A DNA stretch of 64,000 bases. Source: Lepidostoma basale. Its lineage: Eukaryota > Arthropoda > Insecta > Trichoptera > Lepidostomatidae. The notes below the pieces were generated by a model. It had not been told where the DNA came from, did no database searches, and saw only the letters and a program-made list of their open reading frames with translations. Positions 11,211 to 22,719 of the stretch are shown here, in pieces (position 1 is the stretch's first letter; the number at the start of each line of letters is the position of its first letter). Location: positions 434,001 through 498,000 of the forward strand of contig JAHDVF020000468.1 of the NCBI GenBank assembly GCA_022606425.2, read 5' to 3'. The position numbers were made by a program, and so were the translations under genes.

Positions 11211-11795
11211 TACAGAATAAGACTGAAATATGAGCGAGATTTGGATGATACTCTGTTTGGGTTCAGGAATGGTTTTGGTACCCATGAAGCGCTGACCGCA
11301 ATAAACATATTATAACAAAAATGTTATAAACCAAAGAAGAGACATCTATGCTTGAAGAAAAAATCCTGGCTAGAAAATTTTCCAGAATGGTTCATTTTCA
11401 GCACAACAACCCTGGTTAGAACTGGTGTATCAAGGGTAGAAAAAGCCATGATGCTGTCTAACCTACGATAGGAGAGAATCAACAAGAAGAACGAAGTACC
11501 AATAAAACGATGTGGAATGCCACCTTACGTCCTAGAATGATGCTCGTGATCCCGCGAGTCACGAGCAATGTGATATTTGACCCTACCATCAAGATCTTAG
11601 CAGACGTATCTTCAGCGTCACTAAACAGAAACTCACCAGCTAAGGGAAGATGACCCTTACAAAAAATCTCTGAAGATGGCAACGGTAAACCAGTCCAGTA
11701 ACACTTCCCAATAAATCACTGTGGTAAGAAAGCATTCGCTACCATGTTAGCCAACATCGGGGGGACCTGACACGACACTTTCAGAAGAAGAAGAA
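11211..11795 (+). mobile_element. LINE reverse-transcriptase fragment, internally deleted
   Basis: Plus-strand peptides LDDTLFGFRNGFGTHEALTA match the entry into the RT domain (QFGFRxGxGTREAL). The 3' part reads AFATMLANIGGT with ggggggacctgacacg and ends in cagaagaagaagaata, the 3' signature of LINE-C. The middle of the RT is missing. Confidence 0.7.
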
Positions 11796-11884
11796 TATAG
11801 TTATAATTTATTGACTTGAACAATATGTTTCTCTTTGAAACAAAACACTTTATTTTGATATACAAATAAAATTACAAATTGCAC

Positions 11885-12115
11885 ATTAACTCAAACATGT
11901 TTTGGGACACAGAAGTCCTTCATTAGTGTAGTAAAACTATTGTCAGAGTGTCATATTTTATCATGAATGTGGTCAGGGTGTAAAATTTTACAATGAATGT
12001 GGTCAGGGTGTCAATTTTAATCATTTATGTGGTCAGGGTGTCACTAGTGGGCTTCTAGTGTGGGCTTCTGTGTCCCGAAACATGTTTGAGTTAATGTGTA
12101 ATTTTTAATTTCATT
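11885..12115. mobile_element. Foldback element FB-4 with a central minisatellite
   Basis: Inverted arms cacattaactcaaacatgtt (left) and aacatgtttgagttaatgtg (right) flank a tandem repeat. Minus-strand left arm: CTAATGA, A, GGAC, loop, GTCC, then CAAAACATGTT. Right arm: GTGTCCCGAAACATGTT. This is again the hammerhead-like layout with mutated core bases. Confidence 0.7.
11945..12048. repeat. Minisatellite, ~31-35 bp unit
   Basis: Three to four units built on atgtggtcagggtgt plus an AT-rich spacer, exactly between the FB-4 arms. Confidence 0.75.
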
Positions 12116-12119
12116 TGTA

Positions 12120-12910
12120 TTTAAAAAATAAAGTGCTGTGTTACAAAGTAAAGTATATTATTCAATTATGAATCCGCAATACAAAGTAATGGCAAATATA
12201 GAAGAAATTTATTCACTTAATTAAACTATTAATCAAATAAAAAAAAACAATATTTTTCCTGTATGGGTGTTCAAAAATGTCAATTAACATCTATAATACA
12301 TAATAATCGTACAGCAAAAAAAAAACAGACATTGCGCTGAATAAACGAACCTTACTTATACGTAATACTATCAAAACTACCAATAGCAGCATACTACGGA
12401 AGAAAATTTGCCATAATGTCGTGTAAATTCCTTGAGACATTGCGATAATGCAATGGTAATAAATTTTCCGATATTTTTTTCGTATTTCAAAACCCCTGAC
12501 ACGCATAGGAACAGACCTGTGAGAAAATCGTTAACGAATTAGGAAATATTCGTGATTTTCATGTCAAAAATTCATGTAAAACACACTTACGAGAATTTGG
12601 TTTCGTAATGTCATATTTTGCAAACTATTCCATGTATATAAACTATACGCATAATGACATTCTGTTCCGATAGTTCAAATTTTAAATTTCGACTAATATT
12701 CTTTACGAATAGGAAAAATTAAAACAGTAGTACTGAAAACAGACGTCCCTACCTCTCATTATTAATAATGTGATTTGTAAAAATGTACAATATGTCTTGA
12801 TGAAACTTGAGAAACCCGCTAATTTTCATATAAATAATGTACATCGTTTCAAATAATCAATGTTTTTAATTGAAATTTCTTGGTAGAAGTTCATTTTAAA
12901 TAATGTTAAC
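12120..12910. other. AT-rich interval, no gene seen
   Basis: Short ORFs only; no splice-supported exon and no recognised repeat. Confidence 0.45.
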
Positions 12911-12914
12911 AAAT

Positions 12915-13110
12915 TTTTTTTTTTAAACAAAATTTTTTATTATTATATATTTAGTGTGCTTCCACTTGTGTTTATGTTCGACCGGTTTCGGCAGCTTGCT
13001 GCCATCTTCTGGAAGAACCAGAACCAGAAGCTGCCGAAACCGGTCGAACATAAACACAAGTGGAAGCACACTAAATACATAATAATAAAGAAATTTTGTA
13101 TCAAACTTTT
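12915..13110. mobile_element. Foldback element FB-2, palindromic copy
   Basis: Arms tttagtgtgcttccacttgt (left) and acaagtggaagcacactaaa (right), plus outer AT-rich matches. Minus-strand left arm: CAGAAGA, T, GGCAG, loop, CTGCC, GAAAC, CG, GTC. The right arm has lost the 5' half of the hairpin (ccagaagctgccgaaaccgg). The palindrome explains the mirror-image ORFs on both strands. Confidence 0.8.
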
Positions 13111-13798
13111 TTGTTTTCCGTACATCGTTTCCTTTACTTTTTTATTAAAACCCCAGTTTTTATGACCAAAATGATTATTTTAAACATTATTAAAACAAGT
13201 AACAGCGAGTTATTTGAAATGAGTAATAATAATAAAATTATTTAAGCATAAAATATTTAAGCAAACATACCGGAGAGTTCCCGACCACTTGGCCGACCAC
13301 CGAGAAGATGGCGAAATATTTGGTGATCCACTTCCCAAGAGGACGGAGATGCAATCAGACGTAAGGGGAATAAAAAGAAGAAAGATGATTTGAGGTTAAT
13401 CTTAATTCACATGAAAAAAATATTTTACAGGTTCAAAACGTTTGTTTGAAGAAATTAAAATTATATAAATATTTATGATATAAATGTATTTATGATATTA
13501 TAATGAATAACAAATAAATGCAAGATTACATTTAATAAATACACAATAAGAAAATGGTAGCCTTAAAAAAATATATGATAGATAATCAAAATATTAACGG
13601 TAATATCTTTATTGTTGCCGGTTTAGCGAAATTGGAAATACTCTCTTTTGGATAACTTTTTTTGAATTGCTGTTGAATTTCAACATCAAACTTGCTATTT
13701 TGACGTTGAAATTATATAAGTTTTTCGTTTATGTGAAGAGTTATTTTTATTTTGTTATTTTATTTTATAACATTGAATTTGTATTATTTGTTTCAGAT
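13111..13798. other. Unassigned interval
   Basis: 13270-13395 has a GC-richer run (ccgaccaccgagaagatggc ...) that may be a LINE 3' remnant because it reads REDGEIFGDPLPKR. The rest is AT-rich with nothing recognised. Confidence 0.35.
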
Positions 13799-13799
13799 T

Positions 13800-13965
13800 T
13801 ATTTTGTGGACGTTGGACGATCGAAGTGTGCACAGGAGACGTGCGTCTCCCGCGGAGGCAAAAGAGACGGATGGAGTGCCGCATCGGTGAAAGTATGGCA
13901 GTCCATTCTTCCTGCCTATCCCTTCGGAGAGACGGCGTGATAGTTAGTTAGTTAGCTTTTTTTTA
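13800..13965 (+). mobile_element. LINE-A 3' end with (TTAG)n tail
   Basis: Terminal fragment ending ...cctatcccttcggagagacg and a gttagttagttag tail. The upstream part diverges from other copies. Confidence 0.75.
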
Positions 13966-13969
13966 TTCT

Positions 13970-14660
13970 GTGAAGAAAGAACGTCTTCAAAAGTTTTTCT
14001 TGTCTCTATAATATTTAACTTAAAGTGTGTCGGTGTTTGTTATATAAATAAATAAAATAATTAAACAAAAAGACAGATACAATCTCTGCCAAGCTCACCG
14101 CGTCTGGGTCTTTTCGAAACCTGAGTTCATTGTAGCTTATAAACTTTAAAAATACGATATACTGCCCAAGATGAATTAGCGAGACTGTTATGTGCTAAGT
14201 ATTGTTTATGTGATTTTAAATTGTGTTTTTAACCAAAAATATTTTACAACTGTAATAAGATAAAAAGCATCATCCCGCAATATGACGTCAACGCGTGAGT
14301 TACGTATTGCTATGATAAATTTATTAATACTATCCATGAAGTCACCGCAGCACATCGTGACATCTTATTCCTCAGATGAACAGCATCCCAGCTAAACGGA
14401 GAGTAGTTAAATGAAGAAATTATTCAGGGTCAGTGTAGATTATATTAAAATTGTAATCACGCACGTTAAGGGCACTAACTCTTAGCTATTGAATTGTTGA
14501 TCGCTTTGATTTTTCTATATGCTGTTCACAATTATTTATACATTTATAAAGCTATGATGACAGTGCATAGAGGTGTTCTTAATCGGCATAAAATAAAATA
14601 TCGATTAAACATCGGTATGGGAGTGAAATATAAAACTGCTAAAAAAGTTTGAAATAAAAT
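13970..14660. other. Unassigned interval
   Basis: AT-rich; no exon or repeat assigned. Confidence 0.4.
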
Positions 14661-14671
14661 GTGACACGGTA

Positions 14672-14952
14672 AAGGCCGTGCCACACTGTTTGAAACACTC
14701 CACAGGGGTGACCTTGGTGGAGGGCTGTGGAGCCCACGGTTGGTGTAGCGTCCACATACTGTTGTAAACAAGCTCTCCACATGTGGAATGCGTGTTTAAA
14801 CGGTGGATCCACACGCATACTATGCGCGTCCGTCCACAAAGTTTGTTGAAGGTCAAACGAATTTTGGTTTCAAACAAGTGTCTACACAGTTTTAAACTGC
14901 CGGTGCAGACCGATGTGGAGAGCTTGTTTAAAACAGTGTGGCACGGCTTTAA
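14672..14952. mobile_element. MITE with GCCGTGCCACACTGTTT inverted ends
   Basis: Left end ggccgtgccacactgttt and right end aaacagtgtggcacggc form TIRs of about 20 bp around 280 bases of non-coding sequence. A 3-bp TAA can be drawn on both flanks, which would suit PIF/Harbinger, but such a short match is weak. The interior repeats gtggagagcttgttt-like text. Confidence 0.65.
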
Positions 14953-15034
14953 ATGCTTGCATTATTAAATTTCAATCTCCGATATAATAAAATAATTCAG
15001 GTCAAACTGCGTCATGAACAAACGACGACTACCT

Positions 15035-15265
15035 TTTTGACGACCTTCTTGGCAGAGTGTCAAGAGCTCTGACTGCCATACAGAAGGTTCGATTCCCGGC
15101 CATGGCAGTGCGATTGTCAACACTGTCATTGGTCTGGTGTAGAATTCACGACGCAATAATTTGGCGATAGATTAGCTACCTATCACATGTCATGAAAATA
15201 GCTAAAATAGTAATAGCTAAAAAAAAATGTATACAGTAATTGGGTTCAAACGATATGTTGTATAA
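15035..15265 (+). mobile_element. tRNA-derived SINE
   Basis: Head cgaccttcttggcagagtg, anticodon-like loop ctgccat between tctga and acaga, B box ggttcgattcc, body cattggtctggtgtagaatt, then gtaattgggttcaaac. The outer tail is missing. Confidence 0.8.
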
Positions 15266-15388
15266 AAAAAAAGAATTCAGGTTAAACTGGGTCATGAACA
15301 AAATAATAAAAACATCACTACGATGACTTATACACATATTTATAATGGTGACAATAAATCATATTTTTCTATGAAATAGGGTGTACAC

Positions 15389-15778
15389 CAGAGGTTCCCA
15401 AACTTGTCCCGTAGACCCCTTGCTGATTTTTTCTAATTCATGTAGACTCCCTGCTTTCCTAAGTGATTTTTCGAATTGATTGCAAAAAAATGGTCGCTGC
15501 CGAATTCTACTGGTCGGAAGTCGCTGTCGGATGTGTGTAAAAAAAAAGTCGCCAACGATTTCGATCGTCCAATTTTCCCCAAATGAGCTAAAAATAATAA
15601 TAAAAGGTTGCCGAAGATTTCGATATTCGTTTTGCGTTTCAATATTCGGCTTTAATTTACTTGAACCATCTCGTGGACCCCCATTTACTGGAGCCCTAAT
15701 TTTTTTCGCAACTGTCGTAGACCCCTTACAAGTTGTCGTGGACCCCTGGGGGTCTATATAGACCACTTTGGGAATCAC
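15389..15778. mobile_element. Non-autonomous hAT-like element
   Basis: The left end cagaggttcccaaacttgtc and the reverse complement of the right end (ccgtgattcccaaagtggtc) form imperfect TIRs of the CAGxGGTTCCCAA type known from hAT elements. Interior repeats of gtagacccctt / gtggacccc occur on both sides. I could not find an 8-bp target duplication. Confidence 0.65.
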
Positions 15779-15799
15779 GGTTCTTTTTGGAACTTCACA

Positions 15800-15965
15800 A
15801 CTTTTTTAACTTACCTATACAACCGACGTCGTCCATTCCTGGGCATAGCCCTCCCCATATTTCTCCAAACATTCCTATCTTGTGCCCTCTGCATCCAGTC
15901 ACCAGCAATTATTATAATGTCATCAGACCATCGCGTTAGGGGTCTCCTTCTTCTTCTTCTATCTT
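15800..15965 (-). mobile_element. LINE-C-like 3' coding fragment
   Basis: The minus strand reads LTRWSDDIIIIAGDWMQRAQ, then DRNVWRNMGRA. This is the RWSDDI...AGxxWxxxAQDRxxW signature of RTE-like LINEs. A cttcttcttct run lies at its 5' edge. Confidence 0.75.
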
Positions 15966-16014
15966 CACGGGGTCTCCACTTTATAGTCAGTTAATTTTTC
16001 TGAAAATAAAATGG

Positions 16015-16110
16015 TGTTCAAACTCCATATTAAATAATTAATATGAATGAAAGTGTTTGATTTCTACAAGGTTTATTATATTACTAGGCACAGTGACATA
16101 TTTTAATTTG
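16015..16110 (+). mobile_element. FB-1 single arm
   Basis: Shows ttaaataattaatatgaatg and a diverged tttctacaaggtttattat, matching the outer FB-1 arm. Confidence 0.55.
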
Positions 16111-16497
16111 TCAGATTTAAGACGATTTTTTAATCAGATTTTTGTAGGTTTTGTATAGTTACGAACTGTCATTCAGTCAATTTAAAATGCACATAGAAAA
16201 CAAATGAGTGAAAATATGTAGTAATGTCATTCGATTTTTAAATCCGATTAAATTCTTTTTATTGTAGGGAAAATAAAGTTTTGTAAAGTGTTGCCATTTT
16301 ATCAATTTTAGCCAAAAATTGATAAACTGTTATTAACTATAACGATTTGAAACGCTTAAGAATGTTCCATTGGAACTTCCGAATGAAAAGTATATAGAAA
16401 CTCTCTTCTAATAAAATGCAATGTTCTGTAAAAAAAATTTAGTCAATCCATCGATTACTTTCCGAGATTTCCGATCAGAAACATACGGAACCTAATT
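16111..16497. other. AT-rich interval, no gene seen
   Basis: Nothing recognised. Confidence 0.4.
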
Positions 16498-16499
16498 TT

Positions 16500-16565
16500 T
16501 TATATAAATAGATATACTCGTATGGGGATGACATGTTTCGTCTAGCTAAGGCATTATCAAATGTG
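16500..16565 (-). mobile_element. FB-1 arm fragment (hammerhead-like end)
   Basis: Minus strand: TTTGATAATGCCTTAG, CTAGAC, GAAACATGTC. The outer arm is replaced by sequence with TACTCGTA at 16515-16522. Confidence 0.6.
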
Positions 16566-16605
16566 TTAGCTTTAGTATACATTCTGTTTCATATAGTATG
16601 TACAT

Positions 16606-18575
16606 TAGGGTGTCCCTTATATGGGCAAAATTTTTTTTTTTTTGGATTATTGAAACGCATACCCCCTAATTCTGTTTAATAGCCTACTAGTTACCCAAAT
16701 ACAGAATTTCAACTTCCTACGTTAATTCTAACCCGTGCCGACTTGGCCTCAAAGTATTAGAAAATACCTGCTTTTGGTGTCTCTTAAATGTAGTTGTAGA
16801 TGATCACTTAAAACCATTGTGTTAGATAAATATTGATGAAAACGTATATTTATGTAATACTTTTCTTGTAATTATCAAAAAAGATCCAAAATTATATTTA
16901 TTTACTTGGATATTTCCTCTTCGAAGTCTCTTTTTTTACAGTCCAGTTTTTTACAGTAAATTTTTTTATGTTCTTGCACTGAACATAATGTGTACTGCTT
17001 ATGTTCTTCATATGCGGTAGTCAAACCATGAAAGTCTGTCATTAGATTAACAGCTCTTTCAGCTGTGTCATTAACGGCTTTTAAGCTAGTAACCTTCTTT
17101 TTAGCTTTCACAAACGGCGCGCTGTCTTTCTATGAAGATACAATTTCTTGAAGGAAACTACTATCAAGATTCAATAGTGAAAATAAATCTTTACTCTTGA
17201 CGGAAACAAAATCACTCAAATATTTCCAATAAACAAGATAACAAATACTTGTAGTACCTATAAATAAAACAAATAAGTTCTAAATTAAATACTAGATTAA
17301 ACACTATTTACGTACCATATAGAGAGTCAGACAGCTGTTCCTTCGATGGAACATATATCTTTCCCGAATCACCAAAACTTTCTTTTTATAAGTTTTCTAC
17401 AATGTTTCCTTTGGTCTGCTTATCAACGTTCTCATCAAAAATTAAGAGGATAGCTATTTCCTCTGACAAGTACCACAAATGTTGACTGAACTTGTTTAAA
17501 GCCGCTTTGGAAATTGTCCTTCGTAATCTTATAAGGTCGGTCCTTAAAAAACAAAAATCTTGATTCGGAGCTTTTATCGCCAAACCACATTCAAGCCAGG
17601 CTTCACATAAACTGCCACAATAAATAAACAAACATCTCGTAAAGCTTATTTGTCCTTAGCGCATATTTTAAACTGGGACTGCAGTAAACGTATTTTTAAG
17701 GAGTAAATTTCTGATCTGATCTGATCTGATTTCAGGTCTGATTTTTATTTTATTTTCATTGCCTTCACCCAGAAAAACAATAGCAAGCTCAATGAGTTCG
17801 CTATAATCATCTCGTACAATCGATTTTGCGATTCAGACGCACTTTTGAGCATCAGTTCGTATATATGATGGCGGCAAGCAAAGAGTAACAAATCTCTTTC
17901 TAGTTTTTACACACAAGCTCCATTTAAGCATTCTGTATAAGATGCTGTCGTATCACAGTACATTTAAGAGCATCGGGGTGTGCGATATCGAATAAATGAT
18001 CTAATTCAAGTTGAAAGTTCTCTTCGCGGCGCCTATGTAAGTCCTGAATCTTCTTGCTATTTTTTGCAGTTCTCGTCAGACCTGATAAAGATCCACTAAC
18101 TTCTTAACATAATTAGGAACAGCTCTGGTAGGTATTCTAGCCTTTTTTCATAATATATTGCACTCCAGAATGACAAGATTTGCGCTTTCATTAACAGTCA
18201 AATTAACTTCACGTATGTTGAAAAATAGAACTGCGAGAACTTGACGATTGTATGGTAGTTTACACCTGATATTTGGTGATTTACTTCATTAACCAAGAAA
18301 AAACCTTTTTAATTGCTTCTTAGTTCCACTGATATCTTCGAAATATAAAACAATCCGTGATATTACATGGCAAGCCGAGACTAAATGATAATAACAACGA
18401 CAACGCGCCGCTCCTGTGACGCAATTTGTATGGGACATCTTTGCGCGTAAGTCGGCACGGGTTACACTGTTCCGAATAAGGAATAAAATTGTTTTCGAAT
18501 GTTTTAGGCCCAAATGAATAAAACAATAGCCTATGCGTTGTAAAATTAAAACTTTGAAAAATAAGGGACACCCTA
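16606..18575 (-). mobile_element. Complete-ended hAT transposon (1970 bp)
   Basis: Ends tagggtgtcccttat and ataagggacacccta are perfect 15-bp TIRs. Each is flanked by the 8-bp duplication ATGTACAT (16598-16605 and 18576-18583), as expected for hAT. It carries decayed minus-strand coding sequence. Boundaries are read directly; the superfamily follows from TSD length and TIR form. Confidence 0.85.
16902..18500 (-). pseudogene. Decayed hAT-associated ORF
   Basis: The minus strand holds broken open stretches. One at 17386-17631 has AWLECGLAIKAPNQDF, and one at 16902-17111 has KKVTSLKAVNDTAERAVNLM followed by EEHKQYTLCSVQEHKK. The latter pattern (VxDxAERxVxL...) recalls the C-terminus of proteins encoded by arthropod hAT-like elements. 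Stops and frameshifts separate the pieces, so no functional protein is expected. No BED finger or RW-type dimerisation segment could be made out. If the element ever moves, it must use a transposase encoded elsewhere. Confidence 0.6.
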
Positions 18576-18589
18576 ATGTACATACACAG

Positions 18590-19065
18590 TATGTTCGCAT
18601 TTCTAGCTAGAATAACATTTTCGGTATTGATACCAGTTATCTGTCAATCAAAATTACTTCAGGCTAAAGGTCTTTGGGTAAGTACGCAACTAGAAATTAA
18701 CAATGTAAAAAATAAACGAAAATTGTTTTGTTAAATGCTCGCACCAAACATAACCTCATAACTGACCTATAAAATATATGTACCTAGATACCTGGCTCCG
18801 TTAAAGGCTATCAATCAGCCTAAGACATGGAATTAGTTGTAGCATAGTTGGAATATGAGTATATTATAGTTACCAAAACACAAGTCAAATCAGAGATTGG
18901 CCTAAAAACGATATACATATTAATAAAAAAAATGATGTTCTGATTTCTAATAACAAAAAATGTGAGATTTGTTAGAATACGAATGACATTAATAATTAAA
19001 ATAAGGATATCCGTCAGTTAATTAATGTAAAATGTTATAATATTATACGTACGATCATTACATAT
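18590..19065. other. AT-rich interval, no gene seen
   Basis: No exon or repeat assigned. Confidence 0.4.
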
Positions 19066-19069
19066 TTAC

Positions 19070-19370
19070 TGAGTACTAGAAACCGTCCACTAGCTTTCTC
19101 CACATTCGTACATTGTAACATGCACGCTCGTCGATTTTTCTGATTTCGAATGTGGCCGCCTTTCAGTATTTGATTAATTTGGTCATGCCATGCTTTCCTT
19201 GGTCTTCCACGGTTTCTCTTTCCGCTCACATTGCTTGTATACAACATTTTAACCATTCTTCTTTCGTCCATTCGTTTCATATGTCCAAACCATCTACTTT
19301 CATCCTTCTTTTGCCAGTTCCATGCTTCGCTTCCATACATAAGGGTCATAATCATATATGATTTAATATA
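19070..19370 (-). mobile_element. LINE-A coding fragment without tail
   Basis: Open minus-strand reading: [55 protein letters not shown]. It is the cleanest LINE-A C-terminal reading in the window and stops before the (TTAG)n terminus. Confidence 0.8.
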
Positions 19371-19379
19371 TTATATATC

Positions 19380-20265
19380 CACTTTCCATAAAATACTTTT
19401 TTCTGGTGCCAAAAGCTAATTATTATATATAATTATATTTTATATTGATGCATATTTGTGTAACAAAGAAATACTGAAAATCTGTAAAAAAAAAAAGTGT
19501 ATTTAAGTGTTCAAACTGATAATCTTAATCCAAGATTTATTATCATAGAGATATTAAAATTATTAAAAGCAATACCTATGAACTATATACAGAGCATCGA
19601 TAAAGGATATTTAAGCTTCGTTTTAGGTTCAAGCATGAATACTAAAAAATATATATATTTTATGAATAATTGACTTGGAACGTACTGCCTAATTTACGTC
19701 GGATACTTATCTAACGGATTTCAAAACTACAAAAGTCATCGACCTAGTGTGGTCAAGTACATAAATTCCAATTTGCGTTTGTACACACAGTTAAGCATAA
19801 ATAATTAACGAATTTACTTATCCTAAAGATATGATTGTAAAAATAATGATCGGACTCCTAAATCTTGCGTTAATTACTTGAAAAATTGGTGATAAAAGTT
19901 GGTGTATTAAATTTACAGAACGTAAATCATTGTCGTATTTAAAAACGATTATTTTGTAAACGTAGACGAAAATACATATATTTTTTTATTAAATTTGCCA
20001 TCAAATTGACATTTATATTAATTATAATTTTATGTAATAATTAATTATAACATAATAAAGGCTTCAAAAGAAAAAAAGAAAGTGATTCTTTCTATCTCGT
20101 GTGACTCCACCTGCCATTTTGTTAAATACTTAAGATTTTTAAATGCGTAAATAAAGGTAAATTGATTATTTATTGCTTTATTTACAAGGCACATAATAAA
20201 TTGAACGTGTATGAAACCTCGATATGACGTAATATGGTACTTCAGTCGTGTATTTCTACGCAAAA
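19380..20265. other. AT-rich interval, no gene seen
   Basis: No exon, TIR or named repeat was found. Confidence 0.4.
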
Positions 20266-20269
20266 CAGA

Positions 20270-20560
20270 TATTACGGCAGCTTACATAATTGTCATAAAT
20301 CTGCTCTCGGATGAGCGCAATTAACAATGTGTAGATAATTAATTACAAGGACGGAGCCCATTAATGGTCCGCGATTGCTGATTGCTCATTAATCGCTATA
20401 CAGAGTCGATATTTCATAAAAGAGGACATTCAAAACGTCAGCACATACGCAACGGTAAATCAAAAGGCGTTAATGATGTGCTTGGCGAGAAAAAAGTTTG
20501 GTACGTAAAGAATCTCAGTGATTGAGGATAAAGAAAATATCTTCGCGTGCTGCACGTCTA
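20270..20560. other. Unique GC-richer block, possible conserved non-coding element
   Basis: Stands out from AT-rich surroundings. It has homeodomain-type sites (aattaatt, cccattaatgg, cattaatcg) packed within 80 bases and no ORF or repeat. Regulatory function is inference. Confidence 0.3.
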
Positions 20561-21059
20561 TCGCAAGCAGAAAAAATGCATGTTTTTATTTTCAATGAAA
20601 ATTTGTACAAAGAGTAAATTGTAGTTAATCCAATAAAAACTTCCCAATCACGCATTGTTCAAGTGTTGCAAGTTACAAACAGAAACGTAGAACATGGAAA
20701 ATATATCTGTCTTGCAACTTATTGCTTTATCCCAATCATGATAATAGCTACAAGCAACAGAGTAAAGGTGATATTTAAGATTTATAGCTATGGAATTACA
20801 TCATAATATTTATCCACGCTTACAAATTCATAATATTTGATTTTATTGTATACAATAACTATTTACTGATTAATCTTATCAGCTTTAAAATCAAGACCAA
20901 ACAATTAAAAAATTTATTATATTTGAAAATAATAATCAAGAAAAATGTGTAAAATGACAGTTGACTTTCTTTCTTTCTATGATTTGGGATAGATCTTTTT
21001 GATAAATCAATAAAACATTGTCAACTTTCAATAATAAATCTCTTAAATATTGGATTTTA

Positions 21060-21085
21060 AATAAAATAAAATAAAATAAAATAAT
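21060..21085. repeat. (AAAAT)n microsatellite
   Basis: Five near-perfect AAAAT/ATAAA units. Confidence 0.85.
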
Positions 21086-21109
21086 TAATTACTTACTTCA
21101 TATGGCTGT

Positions 21110-22620
21110 ACATTTCTTGAAGAGTTTTGGCTTCCTTGATTATTTTATTCCAAGCTCCTCGATCCTGCGCCTTTTGCTCCTATTCATCCTCCAGAACATT
21201 ATCCATTGGGGGCTGTCTGGGCTTTCATAGATAGAGGTCTTATTACGGCTGATCTTGACAAGGTCTTAATTACACTGGTCTATCCGGTTCAGCATTGGTG
21301 CCTATTCAATCCGACATCCACATCCACATCCACAACCATGCAAATATCCCTCAGTGTTCAAGATAGGCCATTATTATTTTTGGAAACACTCATCTAATTG
21401 GGCTTACGAGTATTGGTTTGCAAGCCAAATTCGGCTGATCTAATCATTAACTTTGAGTAAATTTCTATTAAGTCATCTGTACTATCACCAGTCAGCGTCA
21501 AATCATCTACATATCCAAAGACATTGTGAATACCACCAAGAGTAGTGCCCAATTGCATTTGTCGAATACTTTTAATGACTTTTTCTAAGATATGTATCAG
21601 ACCCATAATGACATATGGTATAGAATCGAGGGCTGACACAAATAGAACCAAAGCATTATTACGAACCACCGAAATGAAGACACTCCGCGCTATTCTGGGT
21701 AAAGCACTGAGGGACAGAATCAGAAACACAGTAATACGTGAGACCTGCGATACCGAAGATATTGTCAGATGGGGCACGAAAAGAAGACACTTCTGGCGCG
21801 ACCACGTAGAACGAATGAACGACGATAGACTCCCCCAAGCAGCCGCAAACAACGTGCCAATGGGAACTCGCCAACCCGGAAGATCTGCGAAGAGATGGCG
21901 AGACAATTGGAGTTCTGTGTCCCAGGAGACCTCATCTCCATAAAAACAGATCCACAGATCGATTAAAAGAGGAAGAAGAAGAAGAAGACTTTTTCTAAAG
22001 CAATATTAAAGAGCATGAGGGAAATGAGGTCATCCTGTCTCAAGTCGGTCATTACTTCAAATCCCTTGGTCATATTCCCTTCGACTCTCACTGCAGCGCT
22101 TGAGAGAATCATGTTTTTGTAACCCTAACGGGCTTATCCGGTATTCTGTATCCATTCAGAATATTCCATAAACTATCCCGGTAGGTGCTGTCATGTTTGA
22201 AGTCGATAAAAAGGTTGAAAATATCTTAACCGTACTCCCATTTCTTTTCAAACAGTTGTCTTAGTATATATGACAAAACCATGTATGTAGCATGCCGGTA
22301 GAAGTGCTATACCTTTATATATGGGACATTCCATCTTGCTACCTCTTTTGTGCAGCCAACATATGATTACGGTTTTCCATTCCGTTGGGATCTGTTATTT
22401 TTGCCATGTTAGGAGTATAAGCTTAAGAATTCGTGTTTCAACTCATGAGCCACCGTATTTAATGAGTTCTGCAGAGAGTCGGCCTGTTCTTACAGCTTTA
22501 TGGTTATTCTAGGTGCTTAATTGCAGATCACACCTCCTCCTCAGTGGAATCTGTTAACTTCCTCGTATTCCCGCTATCTCTTTAAAACATATTTTTTTCA
22601 GTTAGGAGGATCCAATCAAA
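21110..22620 (-). mobile_element. LINE reverse-transcriptase remnant split by a nested LINE-B
   Basis: Minus-strand RT pieces lie on both sides of the insert. 22000-22620 reads through KGIALLPACY-type and WKTVIICWLHK-type text (IPxxWK..I). 21394-21576 contains FGYVDDLTLTGDSTDDLIEI, the YxDD catalytic block with Tyr-Val-Asp-Asp. It is interrupted at 21589-21986 and frame-broken elsewhere. Confidence 0.75.
21589..21986 (+). mobile_element. LINE-B, 5'-truncated, inserted with a 12-bp TSD
   Basis: The plus strand encodes TYGIESRADTNRTKALLRTT ... DIVRWGTKRRHFWRDHVERM ... GTRQPGRSAKRWRDNW and ends in (GAA)n. Flanks carry the direct repeat gactttttctaa (21577-21588 and 21987-21998). Target-primed insertion into an older opposite-strand RT explains the layout. 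It is probably among the younger insertions here because the frame is open for about 120 codons. Confidence 0.85.
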
Positions 22621-22719
22621 CAAAACAATAACTTCCCTATATACTCTTATAAAAAAACTTTAACTTTGTTAATTGTAAGACCCCTTTTAATTAAATATTT
22701 CGCGTTTATTTATATAGAT

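Noticed and set aside
12956..13165. Paired ORFs of 60-69 codons on both strands
   Set aside because: Produced by the FB-2 palindrome; the two translations share the same inverted text.
14544..14968. Several overlapping ORFs on both strands
   Set aside because: They lie within the inverted-repeat MITE and mirror each other.
15359..15778. 139-codon minus-strand ORF
   Set aside because: It spans a non-autonomous hAT-like element with repeated gtagacccc text; a chance ORF.
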